Positions 1 to 5,506 are shown, counted from the stretch's first letter. The stretch is DNA of 5,506 bases from Rhodobacterales bacterium UBA5972 (GCA_002430125.1 DJBQ01000017.1:1-5506); one strand, 5' to 3'. Numbers and translations are program-made. Notes: a model not told the origin generated them from the letters alone.

Positions 1-104
1 ACATCTATCTGAACTTATTCAAGTCAAGCGCGTAAGCATTTTTGGCATTAGTGGTCCAGGCTCTCCACACGTTGTAGGTTGCCGCAATCCTGTAATAATT
101 CGGC

Positions 105-140
105 TTTTGGTCGGAAACGCCAATCTAGTTTCGGCCAAAA
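105..140. terminator. Imperfect inverted repeat, possible terminator of an upstream gene
   Basis: TTTTGGTC plus GAAAC (105-112, 114-118) pairs with GTTTC plus GGCCAAAA (128-132, 133-140) around a 9-base loop. The stem is 13 pairs, including one T-G pair and one bulged G at 113. It is followed by CGAGTTTTAG, a short and interrupted T-run, so it is a weak candidate for an intrinsic terminator. It would fit a same-strand gene ending at 10-12 or 33-35, but not one ending at 164-166. It could equally be a protein-binding site or chance. Confidence 0.3.
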
Positions 141-172
141 CGAGTTTTAGTTCGATTAGTTTGTAGCTTTAG

Positions 173-199
173 TTGACAGGTTAATGAGCATGCTACATA
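173..199 (+). promoter_or_regulatory. Putative sigma-70-type promoter
   Basis: A perfect -35 hexamer TTGACA lies at 173-178. A -10-like TACATA lies at 194-199 with a 15-base spacer, shorter than the usual 17. The preceding TGC (191-193) makes it an extended -10 form, which tolerates poor spacing. A second -10-like hexamer, TACAAT, lies at 232-237 but has no matching -35. Transcription from here would give a leader of over 450 bases before the binding-protein gene, covering the two small reading frames. The call rests on motif matching only. Confidence 0.4.
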
Positions 200-210
200 C
201 ATTAATGTAT
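197..210. promoter_or_regulatory. Perfect 14-bp palindrome, candidate operator
   Basis: ATACATTAATGTAT is perfectly self-complementary and abuts the putative -10 at 194-199. A second palindrome, TGTATACA (206-213), overlaps its right arm. The GTATAC core resembles operators of GntR-family (FadR/VanR-like) regulators, which commonly control solute-uptake operons; that assignment is inference. A bound dimer here would block RNA polymerase, which suits repression released by an inducer. No regulator gene is present in the window. Confidence 0.4.
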
Positions 211-234
211 ACAAATTGCATACCGAATGAATAC
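197..234. repeat. Four helically spaced ATAC units
   Basis: ATAC occurs at 197, 209, 220 and 231, giving spacings of 12, 11 and 11 bases, close to one helical turn. The units therefore sit on roughly the same face of the DNA. The stretch is AT-rich and lies directly downstream of the putative -35/-10 pair. Tandem one-turn repeats of this kind can be cooperative binding sites for a regulator, but a four-base unit in AT-rich DNA can also recur by chance. Confidence 0.35.
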
Positions 235-290
235 AATGGAGTAACGGTTGCAGCATTTTAGACACTCAGTATGCGACGTGTGACATGAAT

Positions 291-297
291 GGAGGGG
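291..297 (+). promoter_or_regulatory. Strong Shine-Dalgarno before the 302-442 small ORF
   Basis: GGAGGGG lies six bases (counted from GGAGG) ahead of the ATG at 302. This is as good a ribosome-binding match as any in the window and is the main reason to take the 46-codon frame seriously. Confidence 0.5.
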
Positions 298-301
298 TTG
301 T

Positions 302-442
302 ATGACGATTGAGACCGTCGCTGCGGGACGCTGTTTGGCTTGTCGGCGGCTTGATGAAGCGCACGCCCTTGACTTTTTGGTCCAGTTAGGAAGTGTCCAC
401 AAGCGCTCCGCATTGGCACCATCCGAATGGGTTGTGGCATGA
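302..442 (+). CDS. Small ORF, 46 aa, unknown function (possible leader peptide)
   Basis: I do not recognise this protein. The frame runs from ATG 302 to TGA 440-442 and is preceded by GGAGGGG at ideal spacing. The product is soluble-looking, with no signal peptide or membrane segment. It contains a C-x-x-C pair (Cys11, Cys14) followed by His21 and His33, and ends SEWVVA. Third-position G+C is about 56% by my count, compatible with coding but not decisive over so few codons. Its stop overlaps the next ATG as ATGA (439-442), the same junction style as between the two permease genes. It may be a tiny protein, a translated leader ORF influencing the operon, a remnant of a larger gene, or chance. 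The strong ribosome site and overlap favour translation; lack of homology insight keeps confidence low. Confidence 0.35.
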   Translation: MTIETVAAGRCLACRRLDEAHALDFLVQLGSVHKRSALAPSEWVVA

Positions 443-684
443 ACACAATAACTGCCGAACTGGTCATCGACTTGGAGTGCGAATTGTCCGACTTTGAACA
501 GTCACGATTCCTAACAATGGCCAACACACGTTTTCTAAAAAAACCCGAAACGGCCAACCATCGCGTTGGTCGGCCCAATGTGCAAATTCGTCGCGGGGTC
601 AATGCTGTTTCCTGCGTTGAGCTGCAAAATTTTCTAAAAACAACGACAAACCAACTTGGAGGAAGACCTAATGAAATTGAATAG
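439..684 (+). CDS. Small ORF, 81 aa, unknown function, overlaps binding-protein start
   Basis: I do not recognise this protein. The start chosen is ATG 439, which overlaps the preceding stop by four bases (ATGA); an in-frame ATG at 427 exists but has no ribosome site. The stop TAG is at 682-684, so the frame runs 14 bases into the binding-protein gene and covers that gene's Shine-Dalgarno. The N-terminal third is acidic (about residues 7-20, ELVIDLECELSDFE). The middle and C-terminal parts are basic and polar, with no signal peptide or membrane segment. Two FLK tripeptides are encoded by the same 11-base sequence TTTTCTAAAAA at 531 and 630. Codon third positions show little bias, unlike the transporter genes, which argues against a conserved gene. 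If translated, its ribosomes would deliver directly to the binding-protein start. It may simply be leader sequence. Confidence 0.25.
   Translation: MNTITAELVIDLECELSDFEQSRFLTMANTRFLKKPETANHRVGRPNVQIRRGVNAVSCVELQNFLKTTTNQLGGRPNEIE
551..572 (+). other. Potential hairpin in the leader
   Basis: CGGCCAAC (551-558) pairs with GTTGGTCG (565-572) around a six-base loop, an eight-pair stem with one G-T pair. No T-run follows, so it is not an intrinsic terminator. It lies about 85 bases ahead of the binding-protein ribosome site and could affect leader folding or RNA stability. It is also within the range of chance. Confidence 0.25.
658..663 (+). promoter_or_regulatory. Shine-Dalgarno deciding the binding-protein start
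   Basis: GGAGGA ends seven bases ahead of ATG 671. It overlaps a possible upstream TTG start at 656, which would place this motif inside the coding sequence. The ATG at 671 is therefore the correct start, and it also gives a standard signal peptide. Confidence 0.85.
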
Positions 685-2224
685 ACGTAACGTGCTTCTT
701 GGCAGTACCGCTTTGGCGCTGGGTTCGATGATTGCTCCGGCCTTTGCGCAGAACAACCAGGTATTCGTATTGGCATCAGTCAACGACATGGTGCATTTTG
801 ATCCGCATATCGGTTCAGATATCCAAACAACATTTCTGATGCGCAATGTTTATGACGCGCTGGTCTCGGTGGAAAGTAATCCTCCCGTGATCAAGCCGCG
901 CTTGGCTACCGAATGGACAACAAGCGATGACGGGCTGACATATACGTTCAAACTAGACGCATCTGCCAAATTCCATGATGGAACCCCGGTGACCTCCGCG
1001 GATGTGAAATATTCCTTCGAGCGCCTGGCGCGCATTGGGCGCGGCAACTCGTGGATGGTGGCCGGAATCGTTGGTCCTGACGGCATCGATACGCCGGATG
1101 ACCATACAGTTGTGTTCACGCTCATGACCCCGTTCGCTGCGTTCATACAATTGCTTCCTTGGCTTGTAGTTGTAAATTCGGCTTTAGTGGAAGCAAACAT
1201 AGGCGATGACGACGGCCAGACTTTTCTGCGCGCAGGTGTAGCTGGTTCGGGCCCGTTCGAGCTTGCGCGTTTTGAGCCAGGCAGCCAGTTCCTGTTCCAG
1301 CGTGTGGCTGACGATTGGCACAAGGGCGGCGGCAATCTTTCAGCCATTGTCTACAAGGTCACCCGCGAATCTGCGACACAACGTCTGATGATCGAACGTG
1401 GTGAAGCTCATTTCGCAACAAACCTTGGCCTGACCGATGTGAAGGCAATCGATGGAAAGCCAGGTGTTGACCTGGTGATCGAGCGTGATTTCACAACCTT
1501 TCTGATGCGGATGAATCCCAAGCATGGCCCGCTGGCGGATGTGAATATGCGTAAGGCGCTCTCTTACGCCCTTGATTATGATGCAATGAAAGATGTCGGT
1601 GGCTATCATGGCATGCTGTCAGGACCGCTCCCGGAAGGCATTTTCGGGTTCAACCCCGACCAAGAAGTGTATCGCAAAGATATGGCGAAGGCGCGGGAGC
1701 ACTTGGCAATGTCTTCAAATCCCGAAGGCGGAGTTACGATTGTAATGACGTATACCGATACGAGCGAGTTGCAGCGTCAGTGTGCTTTGATTTTGGCGGA
1801 CAGCTTGCGTGAACTTAACATTGAGCTTGATATTCGGCCGACACGCTGGGCGGATCTGGTGGAAATGGTGAAAACGCCTGAAACCTCACCGGACATTGCA
1901 TCGATCAACCAGGGTGCGAGCTATGCCGACCCGGACAACATGTCCTATGCGGCCTATCATTCGTCGCGCAATGGTCAGTGGCAGAATCCGAACTACGAAA
2001 ACCTGGCTGTCGACAATCTTATTCAAGAGGGTCGCGCGCAGTTGGACACGGATACACGCTTGGCTATCTATAGCGAGTTCCAGCGGTTGGTTGTTGAGGA
2101 TGCACCTGACTTGTTTGGCTTCAACTACAGCCAGATGTTCGCGATGCGCGACAACGTATCGGGCTACGAGTTTTGCCCGGTCGGATCAGCGTCGATTGAT
2201 TGCTTCCCGCTTTCGATCAACTAA
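671..2224 (+). CDS. Periplasmic solute-binding protein of a peptide/nickel-type ABC importer
   Basis: This is the extracytoplasmic receptor that captures the substrate and delivers it to the permeases encoded downstream. The product is 517 aa, normal for family-5 binding proteins (SBP_bac_5, DppA/OppA class). Residues 1-26 are a signal peptide: basic MKLNRRN, a hydrophobic core, then AFA before Gln27. The RR with following hydrophobics resembles a twin-arginine signal but is not a full match. There is no lipobox Cys, so the mature protein should be free in the periplasm. The family signature is clear at 79-118: ATEWTTSDDGLTYTFKL, then FHDGTPVTSADVKYSFER. Other typical blocks are GSGPFEL (192-198), the MRKALSYALDYDAM helix (293-306) and a C-terminal VEDAPDLFGF segment (475-484). 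Cys502 and Cys511 near the end could form a disulfide. First transporter gene of the operon. The substrate is not deducible; dipeptides or oligopeptides are only the class default. Confidence 0.95.
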   Translation: MKLNRRNVLLGSTALALGSMIAPAFAQNNQVFVLASVNDMVHFDPHIGSDIQTTFLMRNVYDALVSVESNPPVIKPRLATEWTTSDDGLTYTFKLDASAKFHDGTPVTSADVKYSFERLARIGRGNSWMVAGIVGPDGIDTPDDHTVVFTLMTPFAAFIQLLPWLVVVNSALVEANIGDDDGQTFLRAGVAGSGPFELARFEPGSQFLFQRVADDWHKGGGNLSAIVYKVTRESATQRLMIERGEAHFATNLGLTDVKAIDGKPGVDLVIERDFTTFLMRMNPKHGPLADVNMRKALSYALDYDAMKDVGGYHGMLSGPLPEGIFGFNPDQEVYRKDMAKAREHLAMSSNPEGGVTIVMTYTDTSELQRQCALILADSLRELNIELDIRPTRWADLVEMVKTPETSPDIASINQGASYADPDNMSYAAYHSSRNGQWQNPNYENLAVDNLIQEGRAQLDTDTRLAIYSEFQRLVVEDAPDLFGFNYSQMFAMRDNVSGYEFCPVGSASIDCFPLSIN

Positions 2225-2240
2225 GTCGCTAACCCGTCAT

Positions 2241-2245
2241 GGAGG
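2241..2245 (+). promoter_or_regulatory. Shine-Dalgarno deciding the first permease start
   Basis: GGAGG lies seven bases ahead of ATG 2253. The reading frame is open much further upstream, to 1896 inside the binding-protein gene, but that extension is a shadow. This site plus the MLIYILKRI N-terminus typical of DppB-like permeases fixes the start. Confidence 0.85.
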
Positions 2246-2252
2246 TCAGGCT

Positions 2253-3260
2253 ATGCTGATATACATTCTTAAACGCATAATCATGATCATTCCGGTTTTG
2301 ATTGGGCTTTCCCTCCTACTCTTTGTGATCTCCAGGCTTTTGCCTGGGGATCCAGTTGGTCTTGCAGCAGGGCCAAGAGCGACGCTAGAGCAAATTGAAG
2401 CTTTGAGGGTCGAATTCGGTTTAGACAAATCACTGCCTGTTCAGTACTTCAATTACATTGCGGGCTTGCTGTCAGGCGATTGGGGCGCTTCACTAATTAC
2501 GCGTCGGCCCGTGCTGGATGATTTGCGGATCTATCTGCCGGCCACCCTCGAATTGGTGGTTTTCTCGATGACACTATCAGTGATCATTGGCGTTCCACTT
2601 GGAATCTTATCTGCTGTTCGGCCGGGCGGCCGGCTCGATGTTGTCGTTCGCATAGCCTCGCTTGCTTCACTGTCGATGCCACGGTTTTTTCTAGGTCTGA
2701 TGTTGCAGCTGTTCTTTGCGATGCTGCTGGCCTGGTTTCCACTTGGTGGCCGATTTCCGTTCATTGTGTTTCCGCCACCCAATGTTACGGGCTTCATGAC
2801 CATCGACAGTTTAGTCGCAGGCGATATCCAAGCTTTCGGCCTATCGCTCAAACATTTGGCGCTGCCCAGCATTGCCATGGCGCTTTCGCCAATGGCGACG
2901 ATTTTGCAACTAACCCGCGCTTCAACAATTGAAACGTTGAACCAAGATTATGTCAAAACCGCTCGAGCTATGGGGCTTTCTCAGCGACTAATCTTGTTCA
3001 AGTATGTATTGAAAAACTCATTGTCGGCGACGCTTACAATGACCGCGCTTTTCGTTGGCTGGGCGCTCAGCGGCACCGTGCTGGTTGAAACGATATTCGA
3101 TTGGCCGGGCATTGGGCTTTATGCTACGCATTCGGTGATTAGCCAAGATTTCATGCCAATCCTTGGTGTCAGCATCGTCATCGGGCTGATCTTCATCATT
3201 ATCAACCTAATTGCCGACCTTCTTTATGGCATGCTCAATCCGAAGGTGCAGTACAAATGA
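2253..3260 (+). CDS. ABC importer permease, DppB/OppB-like
   Basis: This inner-membrane subunit forms one half of the translocation channel. At 335 aa it matches the DppB/OppB class. An N-terminal membrane helix (about 5-28) follows MLIYILKRI. The class-typical periplasmic stretch follows, with LLPGDPVG (29-36), LRVEFGLDKSLPVQY (51-65) and GDWGASLITRRPV (75-87). Further hydrophobic helices lie near 101-121, 133-160, 200-220, 262-282 and 303-325, giving the six expected. The EAA loop that docks the ATPase is at about 232-257 (DYVKTARAMGLSQRLILFKY onward), and WPGIGLY (284-290) is a family hallmark. It begins 28 bases after the binding-protein stop. Its own stop overlaps the next start as ATGA, so the two permeases are probably translationally coupled. 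Family assignment is secure; substrate is not. Confidence 0.95.
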   Translation: MLIYILKRIIMIIPVLIGLSLLLFVISRLLPGDPVGLAAGPRATLEQIEALRVEFGLDKSLPVQYFNYIAGLLSGDWGASLITRRPVLDDLRIYLPATLELVVFSMTLSVIIGVPLGILSAVRPGGRLDVVVRIASLASLSMPRFFLGLMLQLFFAMLLAWFPLGGRFPFIVFPPPNVTGFMTIDSLVAGDIQAFGLSLKHLALPSIAMALSPMATILQLTRASTIETLNQDYVKTARAMGLSQRLILFKYVLKNSLSATLTMTALFVGWALSGTVLVETIFDWPGIGLYATHSVISQDFMPILGVSIVIGLIFIIINLIADLLYGMLNPKVQYK

Positions 3261-4156
3261 GCGCAAAACTGTACGCAGTAACCAGCGCCCCGAACTCAAT
3301 TTGGCGGCAAAATTTTAAACGCGCACTGTATCGCTTCCGAACAGCACCACTGGCGGTTCCGGCGCTTATTGTTGTGATGCTGCTGCTGTTTGCTGCGGCG
3401 TTCGGGCCATTGGTCGCGCCGTTTGAGAATGATATTTATGGTGCTGTTGATACTGGTTCACGGTTCATGGCACCATCGCTGGAGCATTGGTTTGGCACAA
3501 ATGATTTGGGACAGGATGTGCTATCATTGGTGTTAGGCGGCGCTCGTATTACGTTAGTCGCAGCCTTTATAGTGGTTTGTATGGGTGCTTTGATTGGCAC
3601 GCTGCTCGGGGCTTGTGCTGGCTATTTTGGCGGATTTATCGACAGCATCATTATGAGGTCTACCGATCTCATGCTGATCCTTCCCAGCCTCATACTCGCC
3701 ATGGTTATTGGTGCAGCATTAGGCGCGGGGCTTAACAATCTTATTCTGGCGCTGGTCGTTTCATGGTGGCCAAGTTATTGCCGATTGGTGCGCGGTGAGG
3801 TGCTCAGCAAGAAAGAAGAGCTCTACATCGTCGCAACACGTGCCCTTGGCGCGCGCGACAGCCGAATCATCCTCAAGCACATCCTGCCCAATGTCTCCCA
3901 AGTGCTTATCGTTCGTATGTCGATGGATATCGGCAATGCTATCTTGATGATTGCGGCGCTTAGCTTCATCGGCATCGGTGTTAAACCGCCAACGCCCGAA
4001 TGGGGTTTGCTATTAAGCTTGGCGCGCACGAATTTGCCCGATGTCTGGTGGACAGCTGCATTCCCCGGCATAGCGATTTTTCTCGCCGTGTTTTCATTCA
4101 GCATTGTTGGTGATGCTTTGCGCAGCGCGCTCGACCCTAAATCAACGAGGTTTTGA
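3257..4156 (+). CDS. ABC importer permease, DppC/OppC-like
   Basis: This is the second channel subunit, partner of the preceding permease. At 299 aa it has the usual DppC/OppC length. A roughly 30-residue polar, basic N-terminus (RQNFKRALYRFRTAPLA) leads into the first helix (about 32-54). The hallmark HWFGTNDLGQDVLSLVLGGA spans 77-96. Further helices lie near 98-122, 135-157, 159-176, 221-240 and 267-288. The EAA loop is at about 188-212 (ELYIVATRALGARDSRIIL, then KHILPN). GVKPPTPEWG (241-250) and the ending DALRSALDPK are also class-typical. The start ATG overlaps the previous TGA by four bases. GAAGG at 3242-3246, ten bases upstream, provides a modest ribosome site within the previous gene. 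Confidence 0.95.
   Translation: MSAKLYAVTSAPNSIWRQNFKRALYRFRTAPLAVPALIVVMLLLFAAAFGPLVAPFENDIYGAVDTGSRFMAPSLEHWFGTNDLGQDVLSLVLGGARITLVAAFIVVCMGALIGTLLGACAGYFGGFIDSIIMRSTDLMLILPSLILAMVIGAALGAGLNNLILALVVSWWPSYCRLVRGEVLSKKEELYIVATRALGARDSRIILKHILPNVSQVLIVRMSMDIGNAILMIAALSFIGIGVKPPTPEWGLLLSLARTNLPDVWWTAAFPGIAIFLAVFSFSIVGDALRSALDPKSTRF
4146..4150 (+). promoter_or_regulatory. Shine-Dalgarno deciding a GTG start for the first ATPase
   Basis: CGAGG, inside the end of the DppC-like gene, lies eight bases ahead of GTG 4159. A TTG at 4153 is in the same frame but only two bases from this motif, too close. The GTG start also yields MAFLKISDLNL, the normal opening of this ATPase family. Confidence 0.65.
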
Positions 4157-4158
4157 TC

Positions 4159-5043
4159 GTGGCGTTTTTGAAAATTTCAGATTTGAACCTGTTCATGGAT
4201 GGCTTTGAAGGCAGCAACCATGTTCTCAGAGGTATCAACTTAAGCATTGAGCAAAGCGAGATTTGGGGCATCGTTGGTGAAACCGGATCGGGCAAGTCGA
4301 TGACCGCACTAAGCGTGTGCCAACTCGTTCCTTGCCCACCGGGTCGCTTTACGAACGGTTCTATCCTGCTTGAAGGCCAGGACCTAATGGCCACGAGCGA
4401 GGCTGAAATGCACAAGATGCGCGGAAGTCGCATTGGCATGATTTTTCAGGACCCGACCACATATCTCAACCCGGCATTTCGTATCGGGACGCAATTGATT
4501 GACGTTGCGTTGAGCGCGGCGCGTAACAACCCAAGTATTTTTGGTGAAGAGCAGGTGCGCGGCTACAGAAACAGGCGGCGGATGGCCAAAAAAATCTCAA
4601 TCGAGATGTTAGACAAGGTGGGCATCCCTGATGCTGCTAAGCGCTGCCATGACTATCCGCACCAGTTTTCGGGCGGACAGAAGCAGCGCATTCTGATCGC
4701 TATGGCGTTGATTGGTCAACCAAAACTGTTGATCGCAGATGAGCCGACAACGGCGCTTGATGTTTCTGTTCAAGCGCAAGTCCTCAGTCTCATCTGGTCT
4801 ATCAAGCAAGAGCGCGATCTGACTGTTCTGTTGATCTCACACAATTTGGGAGTCGTTGCTCAATTGTGCTCGCATGTTGCGGTTATGCTAGAAGGTGAAA
4901 TTGTCGAGCAAGGGTCGATCGAAGAGATTTTCGACAATCCCGCTCATGAATATACACGAAGGCTATTAGACGCACTTCCCTCGGGCAACCGGCGTGAGCG
5001 ACTGGAAACTGCCGCAGCAGAAAGGTTGGCTTCCGATGCTTGA
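4159..5043 (+). CDS. ABC importer ATPase, DppD/OppD-like, with insertion and short C-terminus
   Basis: This cytoplasmic ATPase energises import together with the next gene's product. From the GTG start it is 294 aa. All nucleotide-binding motifs are intact: Walker A GETGSGKS (40-47), Q-loop MIFQDP (Gln97), signature SGGQKQR (171-177), Walker B LLIADE (190-195) with catalytic Glu195, D-loop TALD (198-201), and switch His228 in LLISHNLG. The segment PAHEYTRRLLDALPS (261-275) marks the oligopeptide-transporter ATPase branch. Two departures are visible. The Q-loop to signature region holds about 15 more residues than typical members (around 120-140, basic, YRNRRRMAKK). The protein also stops about 20 residues after DALPS, without the usual Gly-Cys...Arg-Cys-Pro tail. 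The gene starts two bases after the DppC-like stop and overlaps the next gene by eight bases (5036-5043). Confidence 0.93.
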   Translation: MAFLKISDLNLFMDGFEGSNHVLRGINLSIEQSEIWGIVGETGSGKSMTALSVCQLVPCPPGRFTNGSILLEGQDLMATSEAEMHKMRGSRIGMIFQDPTTYLNPAFRIGTQLIDVALSAARNNPSIFGEEQVRGYRNRRRMAKKISIEMLDKVGIPDAAKRCHDYPHQFSGGQKQRILIAMALIGQPKLLIADEPTTALDVSVQAQVLSLIWSIKQERDLTVLLISHNLGVVAQLCSHVAVMLEGEIVEQGSIEEIFDNPAHEYTRRLLDALPSGNRRERLETAAAERLASDA

Positions 5044-5506
5044 GGTGCGTGATCTTGTTAAAGAATACACCAGCGGTGGGTTTCTTCGCCCTAAGTCATC
5101 GACCTTGGCGCTCAAGGGCGTGAACCTCAATGTCGCCAAGGGCGAATGTGTGGGCATTGTTGGCGAGTCAGGTTCGGGTAAAACGACGGTTGCGCGCTGC
5201 ATATTGCAGCTTGAGAAAATCACATCCGGCTCAATCCATTTTGAAGGCAATGATCTGTCCAAATACGGCCGCGCAGAAATGCGCCGTGTCCGGTCGCGCT
5301 TGCAGGTCGTCTTTCAAGACCCTTATGCCTCTCTTGACCCACGCATGTCGGTTGATGAAATCATTGGCGAGCCGATGGTGATTCATCGCGAAATTCTGAA
5401 ATTGACGTCGCAACAACGGCGGGATCGTACCGTCGAATTGCTGGAACTTGTCAGGATGGGGCCGGAACATTTGCGCCGCTATCCTCACGAGTTTTCTGGC
5501 GGACAA
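5036..5506 (+). CDS. ABC importer ATPase, DppF/OppF-like, 3' truncated by window edge
   Basis: This is the second ATPase of the transporter, expected to form the heterodimeric motor with the preceding protein. Only the first 157 residues are in the window; the frame is open to the last base and ends within the signature motif (SGGQ, 154-157). Visible motifs are the opening MLEVRDLVKEY, Walker A GESGSGKT (43-50), and the Q-loop block VVFQDPYASLDPRM (91-104). The last of these is characteristic of the DppF/OppF branch, as is YPHEFSGGQ at the edge. Spacing from Q-loop to signature is ordinary, unlike the neighbouring ATPase. The ATG at 5036 overlaps the preceding gene by eight bases, with AAAGG at 5021-5025 as a plausible ribosome site. 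Walker B, the switch His and the C-terminal region lie outside the window, so integrity of the gene cannot be judged. Confidence 0.93.
   Translation, partial: MLEVRDLVKEYTSGGFLRPKSSTLALKGVNLNVAKGECVGIVGESGSGKTTVARCILQLEKITSGSIHFEGNDLSKYGRAEMRRVRSRLQVVFQDPYASLDPRMSVDEIIGEPMVIHREILKLTSQQRRDRTVELLELVRMGPEHLRRYPHEFSGGQ

Larger units (their letters stand above)
1..301. other. Non-coding upstream region with putative regulatory signals
   Basis: No gene is supportable here. On the + strand, frames entering from the left edge stop at 10-12, 33-35 and 164-166, so an upstream same-strand gene could end at any of these. The short tail ending at 33-35 reads IYLNLFKSSA and is not recognisable; the longest, 2-166, gives 54 unrecognised codons. 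On the minus strand all three frames hit stops within about the first 30 bases, so no divergent gene starts inside the window and leaves through the left edge. The second half is AT-rich and carries the promoter-like and palindromic elements listed separately. Confidence 0.6.

Noticed and set aside
2..166. 54-codon open frame at the left edge as the end of an upstream gene
   Set aside because: The translated tail is not recognisable, other frames stop earlier, and the inverted repeat at 105-140 lies inside it. A frame this long is not rare by chance, so it is not called as a gene.
369..392. TTGACT as a second -35 element in the leader
   Set aside because: No acceptable -10 hexamer at 16-18 bases; the nearest AT-containing hexamer is only 12 bases away.
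656..670. TTG start five codons upstream for the binding protein
   Set aside because: It would put the ribosome-binding sequence inside the coding region and spoil the signal peptide; ATG 671 fits better.
258..776. Minus-strand open frame of 172 codons covering the whole leader and the binding-protein signal peptide
   Set aside because: Longer than expected by chance, but the product is rich in Ser, Arg and Pro with no recognisable motif. There is no Shine-Dalgarno ahead of its start, and it runs through the real start of the binding-protein gene.
850..1347. 165-codon minus-strand frame within the binding-protein gene
   Set aside because: Antisense shadow of a strongly supported gene, with no motif or ribosome site of its own.
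1896..2252. Upstream extension of the DppB-like reading frame inside the binding-protein gene
   Set aside because: The extension translates to Arg- and Thr-rich shadow sequence, and a clear GGAGG precedes ATG 2253.
1..5506. CRISPR array, insertion sequence, tRNA or rRNA
   Set aside because: No spaced direct-repeat array, transposase-like frame with terminal repeats, cloverleaf or rRNA-like stretch seen on either strand.

Overview
The window carries most of one ABC importer operon of the peptide/nickel (Dpp/Opp) class, all on the + strand. Order: periplasmic solute-binding protein (671-2224), two inner-membrane permeases (2253-3260 and 3257-4156), and two ATPases (4159-5043, and one starting at 5036 that is cut by the right edge inside its signature motif). 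Base composition near 50% G+C by eye, an RR-containing 26-residue signal peptide ending in AFA, and overall gene style fit a Gram-negative bacterium. An alphaproteobacterium is the best guess, but no marker gene proves it.

Layout: 1-301 holds no gene I can support. It contains an imperfect inverted repeat (105-140) and a promoter-like element (TTGACA at 173; TGCTACATA at 191). It also has a perfect 14-bp palindrome (197-210) and four ATAC units spaced 11-12 bp apart (197-234). Next come two small, unrecognised reading frames. 302-442 has a very strong Shine-Dalgarno sequence. 439-684 joins it by an ATGA stop/start overlap and itself runs 14 bases into the binding-protein gene. They are either tiny genes or leader ORFs, or chance frames in a long 5' leader. 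The transporter genes then follow with spacings of +28, -4, +2 and -8 bases, a tightly coupled polycistron.

How it works: the binding protein captures a solute in the periplasm and delivers it to the heterodimeric permease channel. The two ATPases bind the permeases' EAA loops and power import by ATP hydrolysis. The substrate cannot be read from sequence alone; this family carries di- and oligopeptides, nickel chelates, opines, glutathione, sugars and others. The least ordinary points are the putative operator region, the coupled small ORFs ahead of the binding protein, and the first ATPase. That ATPase has about 15 extra residues between Q-loop and signature and lacks the usual Cys-containing C-terminal tail. 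I see no novel defence, mobile or RNA system here.
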